A stretch of 64,000 nt of DNA from Bacteroidaceae bacterium (GTDB lineage Bacteria; Bacteroidota; Bacteroidia; Bacteroidales; Bacteroidaceae): contig JAEEZS010000063.1 in NCBI GenBank assembly GCA_016291905.1, positions 1 to 64,000 of the forward strand, read 5' to 3'. Position 1 is the first letter of the stretch; each line of letters begins with the position of its first letter. A program made the position numbers and the translations under genes. Under the pieces are notes generated by a model. The model worked only from the letters and a program-made list of their open reading frames with translations. It was not told where the DNA came from and did not search any database. Positions 42,915 through 51,695 of the stretch are shown here, one piece after another.

Positions 42915-43658
42915 GTGAACGTACCTCTGATAGGCGAAAGCCATTTTATCGTCGAGTCCTTCCACTCCGACTGCACGTCGCACCTCTCGCTGGCGGTGCT
43001 GGGCAATCAGCTGCTGAACACCGCGGCGTCCCATGCCGAGAAGCTGGGCATCGGGCGTCAAGCCTTGCTGGAGCAGCACCAGGCGTGGGTGTTCTCGCGT
43101 CTGCTCATCCAGATGGACCACTATCCCTACGAATTTGAGACATACTCCATCAAGACGTGGATTGACAGCGTGTCGCGCTTCTTCTCCAACCGTCATTTTG
43201 CCATCTTCGATGCGGCGGGCAAGGCCATAGGCTATGCCACCTCCGTGTGGGCGCTGATGGACTTGGACACGCGTCAGGCGTTGGACATTGCGCAGGCGCT
43301 CCCCGACCATGTCGATTGTGTGGCACCCGAGCACCCCGACTGCCCCATTGCGCGCACCACCCGTGCCCGTGTCACCGCCACCGAGCCGGCATACACCTTT
43401 CGTCCGCTCTTCTGCGACATCGACTACAACGGCCACTTCAACAGCATCCGCTACATCGAGCACTACCTCGGTGCGCTGCCGCTGGAGCTGTTGCGTGAGC
43501 GCCCCGTCCATCGTTTCGAAATCAGCTACAGCACCGAGTGCCGCTACGGCGAGGAGCTCGCTGTCTATGTCTCTAACGCCAATGTCGACGAATACGACCT
43601 CGAGCTCCGCAAAGCCGACGGCACCGTCGCCTCCCGCGCCAAAGCAATCTTTAGTTAA
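42915..43658 (+). CDS. Acyl-ACP thioesterase
   Basis: 247 residues. Hydrolyses acyl-ACP to free fatty acids; double-hotdog fold. Recognisable parts are the N-terminal hotdog with VFSRLLIQMDHYPYEFETYSIKTW and WALMDLDTR, and the second hotdog with DIDYNGHFNSIRYIEHYLGAL, which holds the catalytic Asn/His. I place the start at a GTG one base after the GH110 stop, which gives the usual N-terminal length; a further GTG 21 codons upstream would overlap GH110. Co-transcription with GH110 is likely, but a shared role is not evident. Confidence 0.87.
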   Translation: MNVPLIGESHFIVESFHSDCTSHLSLAVLGNQLLNTAASHAEKLGIGRQALLEQHQAWVFSRLLIQMDHYPYEFETYSIKTWIDSVSRFFSNRHFAIFDAAGKAIGYATSVWALMDLDTRQALDIAQALPDHVDCVAPEHPDCPIARTTRARVTATEPAYTFRPLFCDIDYNGHFNSIRYIEHYLGALPLELLRERPVHRFEISYSTECRYGEELAVYVSNANVDEYDLELRKADGTVASRAKAIFS

Positions 43659-43714
43659 CTCTTAACTTATAATGACTCTTAATTCTTAACTCTTAATTCT
43701 TAACTCTTAACTTA
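43656..43714. repeat. Tandem TTAACTCTTAATTC repeats before fucI
   Basis: About five imperfect copies of AACTCTTAAT/C between the thioesterase stop and the fucI ATG. Confidence 0.7.
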
Positions 43715-43716
43715 TA

Positions 43717-45534
43717 ATGAAGTACCCCAAAATCGGGATTCGTCCCACCATCGACGGACGCCAGGGCGGCGTTCGCGAAAGCCTTGAGAACAAGACCATG
43801 GCGCTGGCACATGCCGTAGCCGAGTTAATCACCACCACCCTCCGCAACGGCGACGGCAGTCCTGTGGAGTGCGTCATTGCCGACGGCACCATCGGCCGTG
43901 TGGCCGAGGCTGCTGCCTGCCAGGAGAAATTCGAACGCGAGGGCGTCGGCGCCACCATCACTGTCACCAGCTGCTGGTGCTACGGCTCCGAGACCATGGA
44001 CATGAGTCCCCATTGGCCGAAGGCCGTGTGGGGCTTCAACGGCACCGAGCGCCCGGGCGCTGTCTATCTGGCTGCCGTCCTCGCCGCCCATGCCCAGAAG
44101 GGGCTGCCCGCCTTCGGCATTTACGGCCATGATGTGCAGGACCTTGACGACAATACCATCCCTGCCGACGTGGCAGAGAAGATTCTGCGCTTTGCCCGTG
44201 CTGCCCAGGCTGTGGCCACCATGCGCGGCAAGTCATACCTCTCGCTTGGCAACACCTGCATGGGCATCGCCGGCTCCATCGTCAACGCCGACTTCCTGCA
44301 GGAGTACCTGGGAATGCGTACAGAATATGTCTCGCTCGTCGAAATCCTGCGTCGCGTCGATTTCAATATCTTTGACCCCGAGGAGTTCAAAAATGCGATG
44401 GAATGGGTAGAAAAATACTGCAAGCCCCAGGAGGGTCACGACTATAACGAGGACCGTCCCCTCTTCCCTGGCACGCCGATGACCACCTTTAGCGGCAAGG
44501 GTAAGGGCAAGAACCGCGAGGAGAAAGATGCCGACTGGGAGTTCACCGTCAAGACGATGATGATTATCCGCGACCTCATGGAAGGTAACCCGCGCCTGCT
44601 TGAGATGGGCTATAAGGAAGAAGCTCTGGGCCATAACGCTATCGCAGGTGGTGTACAGGGTCAACGTCAGTGGACCGACTACAAACCCAACTTCGACTTC
44701 CCGGAATCGATGCTCTGCACTTCCTTCGACTGGAACGGCAAACGTGAGGCGAAAATTCTGGCCACCGAGAACGACTTCCTCAACGGTATGACGATGCTTT
44801 TCGGTCACCTGCTCACCAATCGTGGTGTGATGTTCTCCGACATCCGCACCTATTGGAGTCCTGAGGCTGTGGAGCGCGTGGCAGGTAAGCGTCCAGAAGG
44901 TGCTGCAGCAGGCGGCTTCATCCATCTCATCAACAGTGGTGCCACGACGCTCGATGCTACGGGTGCTGCCACCGATAAGGACGGCAAGCCCACCATCAAG
45001 CCTTACTGGGAGCTGACCGACCAGGACGTGGAAGCCTGTCTGAAGGCGACCAACTGGATGCCTGCCGACCGCGACTACTTCCGCGGAGGAGGCTATAGCT
45101 CGCACTTCGTCACTAAGGGCGGCATGCCGATGACGATGATGCGCCTGAATATGGTGCAAGGCCTCGGCCCTGTACTGCAACTGGCCGAAGGCTGGACGGT
45201 GGAACTTGACCCGAAGACCCACGACATTCTCGATAAGCGTACCGATCCCACTTGGCCCACTACCTGGTTCGTGCCTCACCTCGACCCCACAAAGGATTGC
45301 TTCAAGGATGTCTATTCCGTAATGAACTGCTGGGGAGCTAACCACGGCGCCATCGCCTACGGACATATCGGAGCCGACATGCTGACGCTTTGCAGCATCC
45401 TGCGCATCCCCGTCTGCATGCACAACGTGGCCGATGCCGACATCTTCCGCCCTGCTGCGTGGAACGCCTTCGGCATGGACAAGGAGGGCGCCGACTTCCG
45501 CGCCTGCGCCAACTTCGGCCCGCTGTACAAATGA
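43717..45534 (+). CDS. fucI: L-fucose isomerase
   Basis: 605 residues, slightly longer than the 590-residue E. coli enzyme. Converts L-fucose to L-fuculose with a Mn2+ ion. The N-terminus ([20 protein letters not shown]), the [12 protein letters not shown] region and the C-terminal [23 protein letters not shown] are classical FucI blocks. Paired with the secreted alpha-fucosidase (GH95) elsewhere in the window it supports fucose use. No fuculokinase or aldolase lies nearby. Confidence 0.96.
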   Translation: MKYPKIGIRPTIDGRQGGVRESLENKTMALAHAVAELITTTLRNGDGSPVECVIADGTIGRVAEAAACQEKFEREGVGATITVTSCWCYGSETMDMSPHWPKAVWGFNGTERPGAVYLAAVLAAHAQKGLPAFGIYGHDVQDLDDNTIPADVAEKILRFARAAQAVATMRGKSYLSLGNTCMGIAGSIVNADFLQEYLGMRTEYVSLVEILRRVDFNIFDPEEFKNAMEWVEKYCKPQEGHDYNEDRPLFPGTPMTTFSGKGKGKNREEKDADWEFTVKTMMIIRDLMEGNPRLLEMGYKEEALGHNAIAGGVQGQRQWTDYKPNFDFPESMLCTSFDWNGKREAKILATENDFLNGMTMLFGHLLTNRGVMFSDIRTYWSPEAVERVAGKRPEGAAAGGFIHLINSGATTLDATGAATDKDGKPTIKPYWELTDQDVEACLKATNWMPADRDYFRGGGYSSHFVTKGGMPMTMMRLNMVQGLGPVLQLAEGWTVELDPKTHDILDKRTDPTWPTTWFVPHLDPTKDCFKDVYSVMNCWGANHGAIAYGHIGADMLTLCSILRIPVCMHNVADADIFRPAAWNAFGMDKEGADFRACANFGPLYK

Positions 45535-45658
45535 GAATTAAGAATTAAGAGTTAAGAGTTAAGAAAGAATGTTTCTGTATGCGGCGTACTGAATGTCAAG
45601 GCTATTTTTCTTAACTCTTAATTCTTAACTCTTGACTAAATCAATCTCTTAACTCCTA
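45534..45658. repeat. Inverted TTAAGAATTAAGAG repeats after fucI
   Basis: Copies of GAATTAAGAGTTAAGA (45535-45565) and their inverse (45607-45658) flank about 40 bp of unique sequence; together they could form a hairpin downstream of fucI. Confidence 0.6.
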
Positions 45659-45672
45659 AAAAACATTGTAAG

Positions 45673-46506
45673 ATGAAGTATAAAATGCTTTTCGTACTAG
45701 GCCTCCTGTTCCTCCTCTCCTGCGGCGAGGATGTCGAAAAGTCGGCAGGCCGGTTCCTCACGGCGGCGCAGACGGCGTTTGATGCCGGGCGGTTCGACGA
45801 GGCCAAGGCCAACATCGACAGCATCAAGGTGGTCTATCCCAAGGCCTTCGAGGCACGCAAGGCGGGCATAGCCCTGCTGCGGCAGGTGGAGCTGGCCGAG
45901 GCCCGGCGCACCTACGCCTACACCGACAGCCTGCTGGTCATCAGCGTGGCCCGTGTCGAGGAGCTCACGCCGCGCTTCACGTTCGAGAAGGACGCCCAGT
46001 ACCAGGACATCGGGCGCTACAGCGCCCCCTCGCAGAAGCTGGAGCAGAACGCCCAGCGCTGCTACCTGCGTGCCACCGTCGACGAGCATGGGCGCATGGT
46101 GCTCACCTCGTTCTGGCGCGGGGCGGCGTACATCCACCATCATGCCGTGAAAGTCTATGTCGGCGACACCTTTGCCCAGACGCCTGCCCGCACGGACACC
46201 TACGAGTCGTCCGACGCCCTCGCCAAGACCGAGCGCAACGACTACGTGCTGGGCGAGACCGACGGCGATGTCATCCAGTGGATAGCCCTTCATGCCGGCC
46301 AGGCGGTCAAGGTGGACTATCTGGGCGACAAGACCTACACCACCACGCTCACTGCCTCCGACACCCGTGCCATTGCCGATGTCTATGAACTGGCGCAGGC
46401 GCTGCAGGCCGTCCACAAGCTCAGCATCATGCAGGACGAGACCACCCGCCGTATCGCTTTCCTGGAGAAGAACGAGCATCGCCCTGCCACCGACGAGCAA
46501 CCTTAA
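45673..46506 (+). CDS. Lipoprotein of unknown function
   Basis: 277 residues. Lipoprotein signal MKYKMLFVLGLLFLLSC. Residues 25-75 form a TPR-like hairpin (FLTAAQTAFDAGRFDEAKANIDSIKVVYPKAFEARKAG); the remainder is a beta-rich domain of no recognised family. The stop overlaps the start of the zinc-ribbon gene by 1 bp (TAATG), suggesting the two are coupled. I do not recognise a function. Confidence 0.65.
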   Translation: MKYKMLFVLGLLFLLSCGEDVEKSAGRFLTAAQTAFDAGRFDEAKANIDSIKVVYPKAFEARKAGIALLRQVELAEARRTYAYTDSLLVISVARVEELTPRFTFEKDAQYQDIGRYSAPSQKLEQNAQRCYLRATVDEHGRMVLTSFWRGAAYIHHHAVKVYVGDTFAQTPARTDTYESSDALAKTERNDYVLGETDGDVIQWIALHAGQAVKVDYLGDKTYTTTLTASDTRAIADVYELAQALQAVHKLSIMQDETTRRIAFLEKNEHRPATDEQP

Positions 46507-46697
46507 TGGAAAGGAAAAAACGTAAACATGATAGTATGGATACAGAAGAAAGAAAAGACAACGAAGCACGAGAGAACCACGAAAGGCAGGAAGAGCGCAC
46601 GTATCGTTGTAACGACTGCGGAAACGTCATTCACAAGCACGAAATCTTCTGTTCGAAATGTGGCAAACTGCTGGATCGGTACGACTTTGAGGATTAA
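46506..46697 (+). CDS. Small zinc-ribbon protein
   Basis: 63 residues. A charged N-terminal helix is followed by a C-terminal zinc ribbon YRCNDCGNVIHKHEIFCSKCGK with Cys-x2-Cys and Cys-x2-Cys pairs, typical of small zinc-ribbon/rubredoxin-like domains. Coupled to the upstream lipoprotein gene. It might bind nucleic acid or serve as an assembly factor; function unknown. Confidence 0.65.
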   Translation: MERKKRKHDSMDTEERKDNEARENHERQEERTYRCNDCGNVIHKHEIFCSKCGKLLDRYDFED

Positions 46698-46769
46698 TCC
46701 CCTTTGGAGTAAGCGCCATATTTATCAAAAAAAACTCGGTTATTTCTGTTAAAATTCAAAATCGCAGAT

Positions 46770-46966
46770 GTAACCTTGTAACCTTGTAACCTGTAACCTT
46801 TCGCCTTTCGCACGTGTGCGCGATATTATATATATTAAGATATATGGAAATATATTAATTATATATTATATTATAAATAATACTTATAACTTTCCAATAT
46901 ATAGTAACCACGCGTGCGTACCCGTGCGAAAGGAAAGGTTACAAAGGTTACAGGTTACAAGGTTAC
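46770..46966. repeat. Large inverted repeat with AT-rich centre
   Basis: Arms of about 45 bp (46770-46814 and 46923-46966) are inverted copies made of GTAACCTT repeats and TTTCGCACG; the 108-bp centre is almost pure A/T. The arms match apart from a small re-phasing of the GTAACCTT units. There is no supportable gene between 46700 and 47500. Confidence 0.75.
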
Positions 46967-47139
46967 GCTCTTTCGCGGAGCATTACAGATATGTCCGACA
47001 TCGTATGCGTCTGTCTTTTAACCGTGTACGCCACAACCTCTACCACGCGCCCCATCCTTTAAGCGCGAACCCCCGCCTTTTTTCGGTATATTTGATCGTC
47101 GCGGTTGTTACATTTTTCCGCCCATTTTTCGCCCCGCTA

Positions 47140-47217
47140 CGCCCGCCCTTCTGTTCTGTACGAAGGCCCTTCTATCGTGTACGAAGGCCCTTCTGTTCTA
47201 TACGCCCAGCCTTCTGC
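47140..47217 (-). repeat. 21-bp-period degenerate array (AEGPS type)
   Basis: CCCTTCTGTTCTGTACGAAG-type units repeat at 21 bp. The minus strand encodes seven-residue repeats such as TEGPSYT and IEGPSYR, then ends at a stop. It corresponds to the AEGPSVL/AEGPSDL array at 967-1050. Confidence 0.7.
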
Positions 47218-47493
47218 CAGGCATCCGTAAAATCAAGTGCAAACCCCACGGCAGTCAGTCCCTTCCCCCGTCTGGAGACGGTTGCTCCCTCGCGTTCGGC
47301 GCTGCGTGTCGTTTCATCATGGCCATCGTCGATGCCGTTCCCGACCCTCCGCCCGAGGGCTCCGACCCTGTAGCCCTCTTCGCCCGCACCCTACGCGAAG
47401 CTCCAAAGCGGATTGGTGAATTCAATACACAAAACCGAACTATTCATCCGTTTTTGGGGAATGGTCATCCTCAAAAACAATTTTGCCTTTTTC

Positions 47494-47524
47494 TTGCATT
47501 TTTGCCTGCTGTCGTTTATCTTTG
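47494..47524 (+). promoter_or_regulatory. Promoter for the antitoxin-like gene
   Basis: TTG (47494-47496), 20-nt spacer, TATCTTTG (47517-47524); start codon 20 bp downstream. Confidence 0.6.
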
Positions 47525-47544
47525 CAGTCGAAAACAATAGAAAG

Positions 47545-47748
47545 ATGGCAACTTATACAATCACATTAAACGAACGAACCACCAGCGGCAAGGCGCTGAT
47601 GGCCTATCTGCAAGCGTTGGGAGTGCCCATGTCAAAGGTAACGCCCAAGGCGAAGAGCAGCTATCTCCGTTCGCAGGAGGACAAACAGGCTGGCCGTATA
47701 GAGAAATTCTCTTCCTCAGAGGAAATGTTCAAGTCGTTAGGCATTTGA
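47545..47748 (+). CDS. Small antitoxin-like protein
   Basis: 67 residues, start ATG giving MATYTITLNERTTSGKALMAYL. This N-terminal pattern (short beta-strand, then a helix with SGKALxxYL) is typical of DUF2683-type antitoxin-like proteins paired with RelE-type toxins in Bacteroidales. No intact toxin gene follows; the next open stretch from 47754 gives only MYEVRITQH before losing similarity and stopping after 34 codons. It may be an orphan antitoxin or a decayed pair. Confidence 0.6.
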   Translation: MATYTITLNERTTSGKALMAYLQALGVPMSKVTPKAKSSYLRSQEDKQAGRIEKFSSSEEMFKSLGI

Positions 47749-47896
47749 GCTGTATGTATGAGGTCAGGATAACACAACATACTTCTGGGGTAAGTCAGTT
47801 GGGCACTAGAAACGTTAGTCTTGTAGGCAAAGAGTTTACAGGACTTATTGTTTTCTGATATTTCAAGGTCATAGTCATACGATTTTTCCGTAAAAA

Positions 47897-47928
47897 TTTG
47901 GAACATTCGTTGCGATGTTTTACCTTTG
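47897..47928 (+). promoter_or_regulatory. Promoter for the secreted-protein/GH43 unit
   Basis: TTTG (47897-47900), 20-nt spacer, TACCTTTG (47921-47928): perfect consensus, 41 bp upstream of the ATG. Confidence 0.75.
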
Positions 47929-47969
47929 CCCCCAAATATGCCTATGTATAATAAAAAAACATATTGTCT

Positions 47970-49103
47970 ATGAAGAAAATTTCTACACTGATTATCATTC
48001 TCGTGGCTGCAATCCTGGCCACCAACGCCCAGCCTGTGCGTGCGCCGCAGCAGGTGAAGGAGCGCATGAGCGTTGCCGCCCAGCGTATGGGGCAGCAGAA
48101 GCCCAACCGCATTACGGAGGAGGACATGATGGCTGCCTGCCCCGACAGCGTGGTCTCGTGGGACACCAACGGCGAGGGCGTGCTGGTGCCTTCCTTCAAG
48201 TCCGTCTATACCTACGACGCCAAGAAGCGCATCGCCACCGAGACGGAGTATGACTGGGACGACGATGACTGGGAGCTTTACACGAAAACCACCAACACCT
48301 ACGAGGGCGACAAGTTGGCCTATGCCATGATTGAGGACTCCAAGGACTGGTTTGGTACGGGGCTGAAGAAGGTGTCCTACACCTACGATGCTGCCGGCCA
48401 CGTGACCGTGGAGCTCACACAGAATGTGCAGAGTGACGGCAGCCTTACGAACGACTACCGCCACACATACACTTACGATGCCCAAGGCCGCCTCACCGAG
48501 GATCTGGACGAGAACTGGGACGGTGACAACTGGAAGAATTCCAGAAAGAATGTCACCACCTATGAGGGCGAGAAGGCCTTCACGACCGAGTATGTCTGGC
48601 AAGGCAGCCAAGGCTGGGGAGCCACTGACTACTACGTCATCTACACCAATGCCGCCGGACAGATCTATCGCGAAGACGACTACGAGCTGGACGACGAGAC
48701 AGGCGAGTTCCTCCCCACCATGGTGATGGAGCTGACCTTCCTGTCCAACGGCCTTCCCGACCTCATGACAATCAAGTATGACATGGGCGAGGGCGAGCTG
48801 ATGGATATGGGCACTACCAAGTATGAATACGAGTACAACGCCAAGGGCCTGCCCACGAAGGTCACCTCCACGACCAACCTCGACTACTACGGCTTGTTCC
48901 AAGAGACGACCATTTCTGTCACCCGCTACTACTATGGCGACGGCTCGCATGTGGACAATGCCGCCACGGAGCCCGTCGTGACCTCGCGCCGCTTCTACGG
49001 CATGGACGGCAAGGAGACCACCGGCGCCAGCCGCGGCCTCTACATCGTCGTGACCGAATACGCCGATGGCACACGCACCACTGTCAAGTCCGTCAGGAAA
49101 TGA
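47970..49103 (+). CDS. Secreted protein with YD-like repeats
   Basis: 377 residues. Signal peptide MKKISTLIIILVAAILATNAQ; the ATG is preferred to a TTG two codons upstream. Repeated YTYDAxGxxTxE/YTYDAQGRLTE-type motifs occur at about 75, 130 and 170, as in Rhs/YD-type and related repeats of secreted Bacteroidota proteins. The C-terminus (RGLYIVVTEYADGTRTTVKSVRK) resembles a type IX sorting tail. The stop overlaps the start of the GH43 gene by 4 bp, so the two are coupled. Confidence 0.65.
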   Translation: MKKISTLIIILVAAILATNAQPVRAPQQVKERMSVAAQRMGQQKPNRITEEDMMAACPDSVVSWDTNGEGVLVPSFKSVYTYDAKKRIATETEYDWDDDDWELYTKTTNTYEGDKLAYAMIEDSKDWFGTGLKKVSYTYDAAGHVTVELTQNVQSDGSLTNDYRHTYTYDAQGRLTEDLDENWDGDNWKNSRKNVTTYEGEKAFTTEYVWQGSQGWGATDYYVIYTNAAGQIYREDDYELDDETGEFLPTMVMELTFLSNGLPDLMTIKYDMGEGELMDMGTTKYEYEYNAKGLPTKVTSTTNLDYYGLFQETTISVTRYYYGDGSHVDNAATEPVVTSRRFYGMDGKETTGASRGLYIVVTEYADGTRTTVKSVRK

Positions 49104-50191
49104 AGACACTGCGTACTACAGTCATCGTGACGATTCTCATAGCGCTTGCTGCCTGCACGTCGGGCGGCAAGCGTGCTGCATGGGAGAGCCCCAATCCCCT
49201 GGATGTGAAATTGGGAGACCCTTTTATCCTGTACGCCTCCGATGGCCATTATTACATGTATGGCACCTCGCTGGGTGACGGTTTCGAGGCTTTCGTATCT
49301 GATGACCTTCGCGAGTGGAAACCCTGCGGACAAATCTACAAGGGCGGTACGCCCGAGCAATGGAATCTCGACTGCTTCTGGGCGCCCGAGGTCTATGAGC
49401 GGAATGGCAAGTACTACCTCTTCTACAGTTCTAACAAGCGCGATAACCCTGAGGGCGACCTGGAGGTATTCCGCATCGGCGTGGCTGTCAGCGACAGCCC
49501 TGCCGGGCCTTTCCGCGACCTGATGAACCGCCCCGTCTTCGACCCGCCTTATCCCATAATCGATGCCAACGTGCTCTTCGACGATGCAACGGGACGCACA
49601 TACCTCTACTTCTCGCGCTGCTGCTATAAGCACGCCGTGGAGAGCGAACTGGCGCAAAAGGAACGTGCCGCAGGCGGCTATGCGGAGATTGAGGAGAGCT
49701 GGGTGTACGGCGTGGAGATGAAGCCTGACTTCAGTGGCGTTATCGGCGAGCCGCAGCTGCTGCTACAGCCGCCTATGAAGCTCAACGACGTGCAGGCAGA
49801 GTGGGAGAGCCAGTCTGTCACCGCCCACGAGGCTAACCGCCGTTGGACGGAGGGGTCGTACATCTTCCGTCAGGGCGACACGTACTACATGATGTACTCG
49901 GCCAACTGCTACCAGGGCGGGCACTACGCCGTGGGCTATGCCACGGCCGACAACCCTCTCGGCCCCTTCCGCAAGTCGGCCGACAACCCCGTGCTGAAGG
50001 AGAACGTCACCGCGGGCGGCACCGTCATGGGCACAGGACATAACATGATGTTCCGCGACGCCGACGGCCGTATGCTCACCGTCTATCACGGACGCCTCAC
50101 CTCCAACCCCGACGAGCGCGTCGCCTTCATCGACCCCATGGAGATAACGCCCGACGGCCACCTTGTCATCCACGGCCCGACGGTGAAGTGA
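49100..50191 (+). CDS. GH43-type glycosidase, lipoprotein
   Basis: 363 residues. Lipoprotein signal MKTLRTTVIVTILIALAAC. Five-bladed beta-propeller of GH43 with the catalytic acidic residues visible: base Asp in KLGDPFILYA (near residue 40), pKa-modulating Asp in IIDANVLFDD (near 152) and acid Glu in RWTEGSYIF (near 252). GH43 enzymes act mainly as arabinofuranosidases, xylosidases or galactosidases. Substrate cannot be told from sequence. Coupled to the YD-repeat protein. Confidence 0.87.
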   Translation: MKTLRTTVIVTILIALAACTSGGKRAAWESPNPLDVKLGDPFILYASDGHYYMYGTSLGDGFEAFVSDDLREWKPCGQIYKGGTPEQWNLDCFWAPEVYERNGKYYLFYSSNKRDNPEGDLEVFRIGVAVSDSPAGPFRDLMNRPVFDPPYPIIDANVLFDDATGRTYLYFSRCCYKHAVESELAQKERAAGGYAEIEESWVYGVEMKPDFSGVIGEPQLLLQPPMKLNDVQAEWESQSVTAHEANRRWTEGSYIFRQGDTYYMMYSANCYQGGHYAVGYATADNPLGPFRKSADNPVLKENVTAGGTVMGTGHNMMFRDADGRMLTVYHGRLTSNPDERVAFIDPMEITPDGHLVIHGPTVK

Positions 50192-50225
50192 CTTTAAATA
50201 TAGACTATATTGACTATAGCTCCAA

Positions 50226-51695
50226 TTACATCAACGGGGAGAATAGTCGTGTGAGGGACTCGGCGAAGCGGCGGAGGAGGGGACGGCGGCACCATTCATC
50301 GTAGGTGACGTAACGGGCGTGGCGTTCGTCTGCTAGAAAGACGTCGCGCTGTGAGCAGGCAAAGGCGGTGTCGTAGATGAAGGCATTGATTTCGAAATCC
50401 TGCTCGAAGCTCCTGAAATCGAAGTTCGTGGAACCGATGGTGCAGAAACGGTCGTCGCTGACGAGCGTCTTGGCATGGAGGAATCCGGCCTCGTAGAAGC
50501 AGACGCGCACGCCAGCAGCAAGCAGTTCGCGGAGGAACGAACAGGAGGCGAGCTGCGTGATGGCTCCCTTGTCGCCGTGCGAAGGGAGCATCAGACGGAC
50601 ATCGACGCCGCCCAGCGCAGCATTGCACAGTACGGTAATTATCGGCTCGGACGGCATGAAGTAGGGAGTCTGGATATAAACGTACGAACGGCTTTGTGCG
50701 ATGACCTGAAGCAACCCCTGCATGACGTTCCTCCATTCGTCCATAGGCCCTGCCGGGACAATCTGCACGGGCAAGGTACCCGTCGGAGGGAGAGGCGGGA
50801 AGAGGGCCTCGTCGGTGATGAGTTCGCTTGCGGCAAAACGCCAGTCGGTGAGGAACGAAGCCTGCATTTGTCCGACGGCTGGGCCGGTGAGACGGATGTG
50901 GGTGTCGCGCCAAATGCCACCGTGGATGCCGAGACGGTAGCGCTCGGCGATGTTCATGCCGCCCAGATAGCCTATCTGCCCGTCGACAACGACCACCTTG
51001 CGGTGGTTGCGGCAGTTGGCGTAGGGGCGGATGAAGGGAAGGTGGAGACGCATGAATGAGATAACCTGTACACCCCTTTGGCGCATACGACGGTAGAAGC
51101 CTGCCCCGACGAAGAAGTTGGCCACCGAGTCGTAGAGCACGCGCACCGATACCCCCTCGGCAGCCTTGCGGATGAGTAGCTGGCTGAGCTCGCGCCCGAT
51201 GGCGTCGTTCTCGAACTTGAAGAACTGCACGTGAATACTGTCCGTAGCTGCGGCGATGTCGCGCTTTAGCGTGGAAAACATGTCGTCGAAAGCGGTGAAT
51301 ACCTGCACGTCATTGCCTGTCACGAGCGGGACGCGCGCGGCATGAAGCATCATGGTAGGCAGCAGAGTGTCAGAGATAGAAGGTAGAAGGTCTACTGGTT
51401 TAGATGCAGGACTATTATCTGAGGTCTGAAGTTTGAAGTCTGAGGTCTTATCTGATGTCTGACCAATGGCTTCGGCAGCTAAGCGGGCGAGCGTGTCCTT
51501 GTCCTGGTCACTGACAAGGATACGCCCCTTGCCGCGGGTGCCCATACCAAAGAGAAAGAAGAGGACTAATCCTACAACAGGCAGGAACACCAGCACCATC
51601 ATCCAGGCAAGCGTCTTGACCGGATGGCGGTTTTCCAGCAACACCAATACGATGGTGCTGATGACCCAAATGCCGATGAGGATTTCCCAGAACAT
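50226..51695 (-). CDS. cls: Cardiolipin synthase
   Basis: 489 residues. Condenses two phosphatidylglycerols. Two N-terminal membrane helices (residues 1-50) precede two phospholipase D domains with HKD-type motifs: CRNHRKVVVVDGQIGYLGGMN (near 235) and FLHAKTLVSDDRFCTIGSTN (near 415). Residues 79-94 (SDKTSDFKLQTSD) are encoded by an AGACTTCAGA-type repeat that is not part of the conserved protein. The ATG directly follows the fumarase stop codon with no gap. Confidence 0.93.
   Translation of the reverse strand: MFWEILIGIWVISTIVLVLLENRHPVKTLAWMMVLVFLPVVGLVLFFLFGMGTRGKGRILVSDQDKDTLARLAAEAIGQTSDKTSDFKLQTSDNSPASKPVDLLPSISDTLLPTMMLHAARVPLVTGNDVQVFTAFDDMFSTLKRDIAAATDSIHVQFFKFENDAIGRELSQLLIRKAAEGVSVRVLYDSVANFFVGAGFYRRMRQRGVQVISFMRLHLPFIRPYANCRNHRKVVVVDGQIGYLGGMNIAERYRLGIHGGIWRDTHIRLTGPAVGQMQASFLTDWRFAASELITDEALFPPLPPTGTLPVQIVPAGPMDEWRNVMQGLLQVIAQSRSYVYIQTPYFMPSEPIITVLCNAALGGVDVRLMLPSHGDKGAITQLASCSFLRELLAAGVRVCFYEAGFLHAKTLVSDDRFCTIGSTNFDFRSFEQDFEINAFIYDTAFACSQRDVFLADERHARYVTYDEWCRRPLLRRFAESLTRLFSPLM
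51416..51462 (-). repeat. CAGACTTCA-type short repeat inside cls
   Basis: Imperfect copies of CAGACCTCAGACTTCAAAC, read in frame. A close relative occupies the fumarase-hflX gap at 53361-53402. Confidence 0.65.

Noticed and set aside
41549-43006. 485-codon open frame antisense to the GH110 gene
   Set aside because: Composed of V/D/A-rich text typical of antisense frames; GH110 is well supported.
46816-47373. 185-codon frame covering the A/T-rich palindrome and array
   Set aside because: Composition is that of repeats; no start context or similarity.
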